DNA of 7,439 bases from Actinomycetota bacterium (lineage in GTDB: Bacteria; Actinomycetota; Thermoleophilia; Gaiellales; Gaiellaceae), in the NCBI GenBank assembly GCA_005884155.1, contig VAXD01000002.1:8175-15613 (forward strand). The letters run 5' to 3'. Under the pieces are notes generated by a model. The model was given only the letters and a program-made list of their open reading frames with translations, was not told the origin of the DNA and searched no databases. The first letter of the stretch is position 1. Each line of letters starts with the position of its first letter. Positions 5,274 to 7,439 of the stretch are shown here, piece by piece. The position numbers and the translations under genes were made by a program.

Positions 5274-6356
5274 CTACTTTTGGCGGTCTCGTTCCTCGCG
5301 CTGGTTCTCTTCTGCTAAATCGGCCGCGTCGAAGTCGCGCCGCAGCTCGTCGATCGGCGGCATCACCGCGAGCGCCGGCACGATCGGCAGCCAGAGGTTG
5401 AACAGCCGGTAGATGACGACGCCGAGCAGCGCGCGCCCGAACGGCAGGCCGACCCAGTAGAGCGCGAACGTGAGCGCGATCTCGACGACGCCGGCGCCGC
5501 CTGCCGGCAGTGAGCGCCTCGTCAAGACGTAGCCGGTCGCGTAGCCGATGATGAGCGCGGGCACCGAGAGCGGCGGGTTGCCGAAGAACGCAAGCGCGCC
5601 CCAGAGACAGGCGATGTCGCCTCCCCAGTAGAGCCCTGTCCCCATGAACCCGAGCCCGTGCTCGCGCGGCGGAGCGACGAGCATCGTCCGCAGGATGTGG
5701 AGCCCCCGCACGAAGTGGGCGAATGCGATCGGGATGCGGCCCGCTTCGGGGCCGGGGCGGGTGTAGCGATCGGCTCGTCTCGGCGAGCTCAGCCAGATCG
5801 CAATCGCTGCTCCCGGGATCACGGCGAGCCAGGGGAGCGTCAGCCCGAGTGACACGTGCTCACCGCTCACGATCAGCGCGATCGCAGAGCACAACGCCGC
5901 CGGGGCGAGCACGGCGTACTCGAGCGCGCCAAGCGCGAGCACTCGCGCAACCGCACCGTCGCGGTCCTCGCCGGCGCTCCGAAGCGCCCAGTAGTCGACT
6001 GCGAAGCCGCCGCTCGTTCGCGTCGCCGCGAACACGCCGAAACCCCCGACTACCGCGCGGACGGAATCGCCGATGGTCAGCTGCGGCCCCTCGTCGACCT
6101 TGGCTGTGTCGCGCACGGCCAGCACGTAGCCGAGGTACGCCACGAGCTCGCCGCCGAAGCAGAGCACGAGCCAGGCCGGGTGGAGGTTGTGTCGCGCGCG
6201 GGCGATCCGCCCCGCGCCGGCGAGATCGGTCAGCCCGGCGACCGCGCCGAGCGCTAGCGCTGCCGGGACAAGCAGCACGAGGATCGGGCGGCGCTCGACC
6301 CACCCGAGCGCGCGGCGAAGTCCCGCTCGCGTCTCCGAACCGAATGCCACGCGCAT
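5274..6356 (-). CDS. Multi-pass membrane protein, LPG-synthase TM / UPF0104 family
   Basis: This is a 360-residue integral membrane protein. Hydrophobic segments are near 24-42, 61-80, 98-112, 138-165, 168-189, 239-260, 263-280, 285-303 and 308-332, followed by a highly charged cytosolic tail (DELRRDFDAADLAEENQ onward). The family call rests on the TM layout and on paired conserved loops: GGFGVFAATRTSGGFAVDYW (104-123) and RRSLPAGGAGVVEIAL (280-295), corresponding to the Arg/Gly/Pro-rich loops of the flippase-like region of MprF and of AglD-type UPF0104 proteins. It lacks the C-terminal aminoacyl-transferase domain of MprF, so it is not a complete lysyl-PG synthase; a lipid or lipid-linked-sugar translocation role is possible but unproven. 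ATG 6356 is preferred, 22 nt after the ATPase stop. A longer start at ATG 6428 would overlap the ATPase gene by 50 nt and add a non-membrane, Arg/Pro-rich 24-residue piece that looks like a shadow of that gene. Confidence 0.8.
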   Translation of the reverse strand: MRVAFGSETRAGLRRALGWVERRPILVLLVPAALALGAVAGLTDLAGAGRIARARHNLHPAWLVLCFGGELVAYLGYVLAVRDTAKVDEGPQLTIGDSVRAVVGGFGVFAATRTSGGFAVDYWALRSAGEDRDGAVARVLALGALEYAVLAPAALCSAIALIVSGEHVSLGLTLPWLAVIPGAAIAIWLSSPRRADRYTRPGPEAGRIPIAFAHFVRGLHILRTMLVAPPREHGLGFMGTGLYWGGDIACLWGALAFFGNPPLSVPALIIGYATGYVLTRRSLPAGGAGVVEIALTFALYWVGLPFGRALLGVVIYRLFNLWLPIVPALAVMPPIDELRRDFDAADLAEENQREERDRQK

Positions 6357-6378
6357 TAGCCCATCGTGGCAGCGGGGG

Positions 6379-7410
6379 TCATTCCGGGCCAGGGACCAAC
6401 CGTGTGCCCGTGGCCTTGAAGGACGCATAGGCCGTTCCGCCCCGGGCGAGCTCGAGCTTCTCTGCCGAGGCGGCCGTGACCTCCGCGGTCAGCGAGCCCA
6501 CCCGGACCCGAACCCGATTCCCGACCTGAACGACCGAGGCGACCTCGCCCGCGAGCAGGTTCATCGCGGAGCCGTCGACCTGCACCCTCCCGACCGATAC
6601 GTCCCACGGGTAGACGACCACGCCGACCTCGCCACGGGCGGTGTCGGTCGAATAGACGAATTCGCCGGACTCGAGCCGGATGCGTGTCAGCCCTCCTTCG
6701 ATGGGCTCGGCATAGCCTCGGAGGAGGTTGGCACCTGTGAAGGAAGCGACGAACGGATCGGCCGGCCGCGCGACGAGCTCCTCCGGGCTGCCGACCTGCC
6801 GGAGCGTTCCGCCGACCAGGACGCCGACGGTGTCGGCGAGGGCGAGGGCGTCCTCGTAGTCGTGGGTGACGACCAGCGTCGGCAGGTCGAAATCGCGAAG
6901 GAGCTCCTGCAGCTCGACGCGAACGGCTGCCTTCGTGTGCGCGTCGAGGGCGGCGAGCGGCTCGTCGAGCAGCAGGACGGCCGGCCTGCGTGCCAGGGCG
7001 CGTGCGAGGGCGACGCGCTGGCGTTCGCCGCCCGACAGCTCGCTCGGCCGGGCCCTCGCAAGGTGCAAGATCTCGAAGCGCTCGAGCAACCGGCGCGCCT
7101 CCGCCTTCCCCGCGTAGGCCACGTTCTGCTGGACGGTGAGGTGGGGGAAGAGAGCGTACTCCTGGAACACGAGACCGACGCTGCGCTCCTCGGGCTTGCG
7201 AAGGATGCCTCGCTCGACGTCGGTCCAGACCTCGTCGCCGAGCACCACCCGGCCGGCGCCGGGCGACGCGAGCCCCGCGATCACCCGCAGCACCGAGCTC
7301 TTGCCTGCCCCCGAAGGCCCGACGAGCGCGACCGTGCGCTCGACCTCGAGCGCGAGCCTCAGCTCGAAGGAGCGACGAGCGAGACGGAAGTCCGTCGAGA
7401 GGGTCGCCAC
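6379..7410 (-). CDS. modC: Molybdate-type ABC transporter ATP-binding protein
   Basis: This 343-residue cytosolic ATPase has all nucleotide-binding elements: Walker A GPSGAGKSS (31-39), Q-loop Gln83 in VFQEYALFPHLTV, signature LSGGERQRVALARAL (125-139), Walker B VLLLDEP (145-151), D-loop ALD (154-156) and switch His183 in VVTHD. After the ATPase core, residues about 283-338 form a TOBE/Mop-like module (SAMNLLAGEV opening, ASFKATGTRLV closing), which in ModC proteins binds oxyanions. This points to molybdate or tungstate import; other TOBE importers (sulfate, iron, polyamine) are less likely given the FKAT ending and single short module. The GTG at 7410 gives a normal N-terminus, but the frame stays open to the right edge and there is no clear ribosome-binding site, so the true start could lie outside the window. 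The permease and binding protein would be expected just upstream, beyond the window. The membrane-protein gene follows after 22 nt. Confidence 0.85.
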   Translation of the reverse strand: MATLSTDFRLARRSFELRLALEVERTVALVGPSGAGKSSVLRVIAGLASPGAGRVVLGDEVWTDVERGILRKPEERSVGLVFQEYALFPHLTVQQNVAYAGKAEARRLLERFEILHLARARPSELSGGERQRVALARALARRPAVLLLDEPLAALDAHTKAAVRVELQELLRDFDLPTLVVTHDYEDALALADTVGVLVGGTLRQVGSPEELVARPADPFVASFTGANLLRGYAEPIEGGLTRIRLESGEFVYSTDTARGEVGVVVYPWDVSVGRVQVDGSAMNLLAGEVASVVQVGNRVRVRVGSLTAEVTAASAEKLELARGGTAYASFKATGTRLVPGPE

Positions 7411-7439
7411 GAGAGGCTCAGCTTCAGGGTGAACAGCAG

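Noticed and set aside
6357..6428. A longer start (ATG 6428) for the membrane protein.
   Set aside because: It would overlap the ATPase gene by 50 nt and add a charged, Pro-rich piece with no membrane or signal character; ATG 6356 fits the 22-nt gap better.
7411..7439. The end of a permease gene (modB-like) upstream of the ATPase.
   Set aside because: Only 29 nt remain. One frame has a TGA at 7426-7424 that could be its stop, but nothing identifies the product.

Overview
The window is GC-rich bacterial DNA. It shows heavy use of G/C at third codon positions, GTG starts and long spurious open frames on both strands, as expected of a high-GC actinobacterium. Three things together suggest Actinomycetota of the Thermoleophilia type (Gaiellales/Solirubrobacterales-like). 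These are a polyproline linker plus a two-cysteine PASTA domain ending a surface protein, a Trp-rich secreted protein of a kind I associate with that class, and a multi-GAF GGDEF/HD-GYP regulator. The placement rests on memory of family flavour, not on a search.

Layout: positions 1-294 (+ strand) hold the C-terminal end of a surface protein, a polyproline tract followed by one PASTA domain. It converges, with only 10 nt between stop codons, on a run of six co-directional genes that fills the rest of the window on the - strand. In transcription order (right to left) these are: a molybdate-type ABC transporter ATPase with a C-terminal TOBE/Mop domain (6379-7410); a multi-pass membrane protein of the lysylphosphatidylglycerol-synthase TM / UPF0104 type (5274-6356); a 907-residue cyclic-di-GMP hybrid enzyme, GAF-GGDEF-GAF-GAF-HD-GYP (2491-5214); a secreted Trp-rich protein of unknown function (1448-2425); a flavin reductase-like FMN-binding protein (952-1422); and a HAD-superfamily phosphatase/phosphoglucomutase-like protein (305-955). 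The last two overlap by 4 nt (GTGA).

Gaps inside the run are 22, 59, 65, 25 and -4 nt, so partial or full co-transcription is possible. The products do not form one obvious pathway. The best-supported functional pair is flavin reductase plus HAD enzyme, which look translationally coupled. The c-di-GMP enzyme and the secreted protein downstream of it may be related through envelope or surface control, but this is inference from adjacency only.

The most notable items are the c-di-GMP hybrid, the uncharacterised secreted protein and a leader hairpin. The hybrid has an intact GGEEF site and I-site, but Cys in place of the first His of the HD-GYP HHE motif. The hairpin has a 9-bp stem, lies just upstream of the hybrid gene, and its single G-U wobble pairs only in the sense-strand RNA. 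I see no tRNA, rRNA, CRISPR array, insertion sequence or convincing rho-independent terminator. No stretch over 300 bases lacks a gene.
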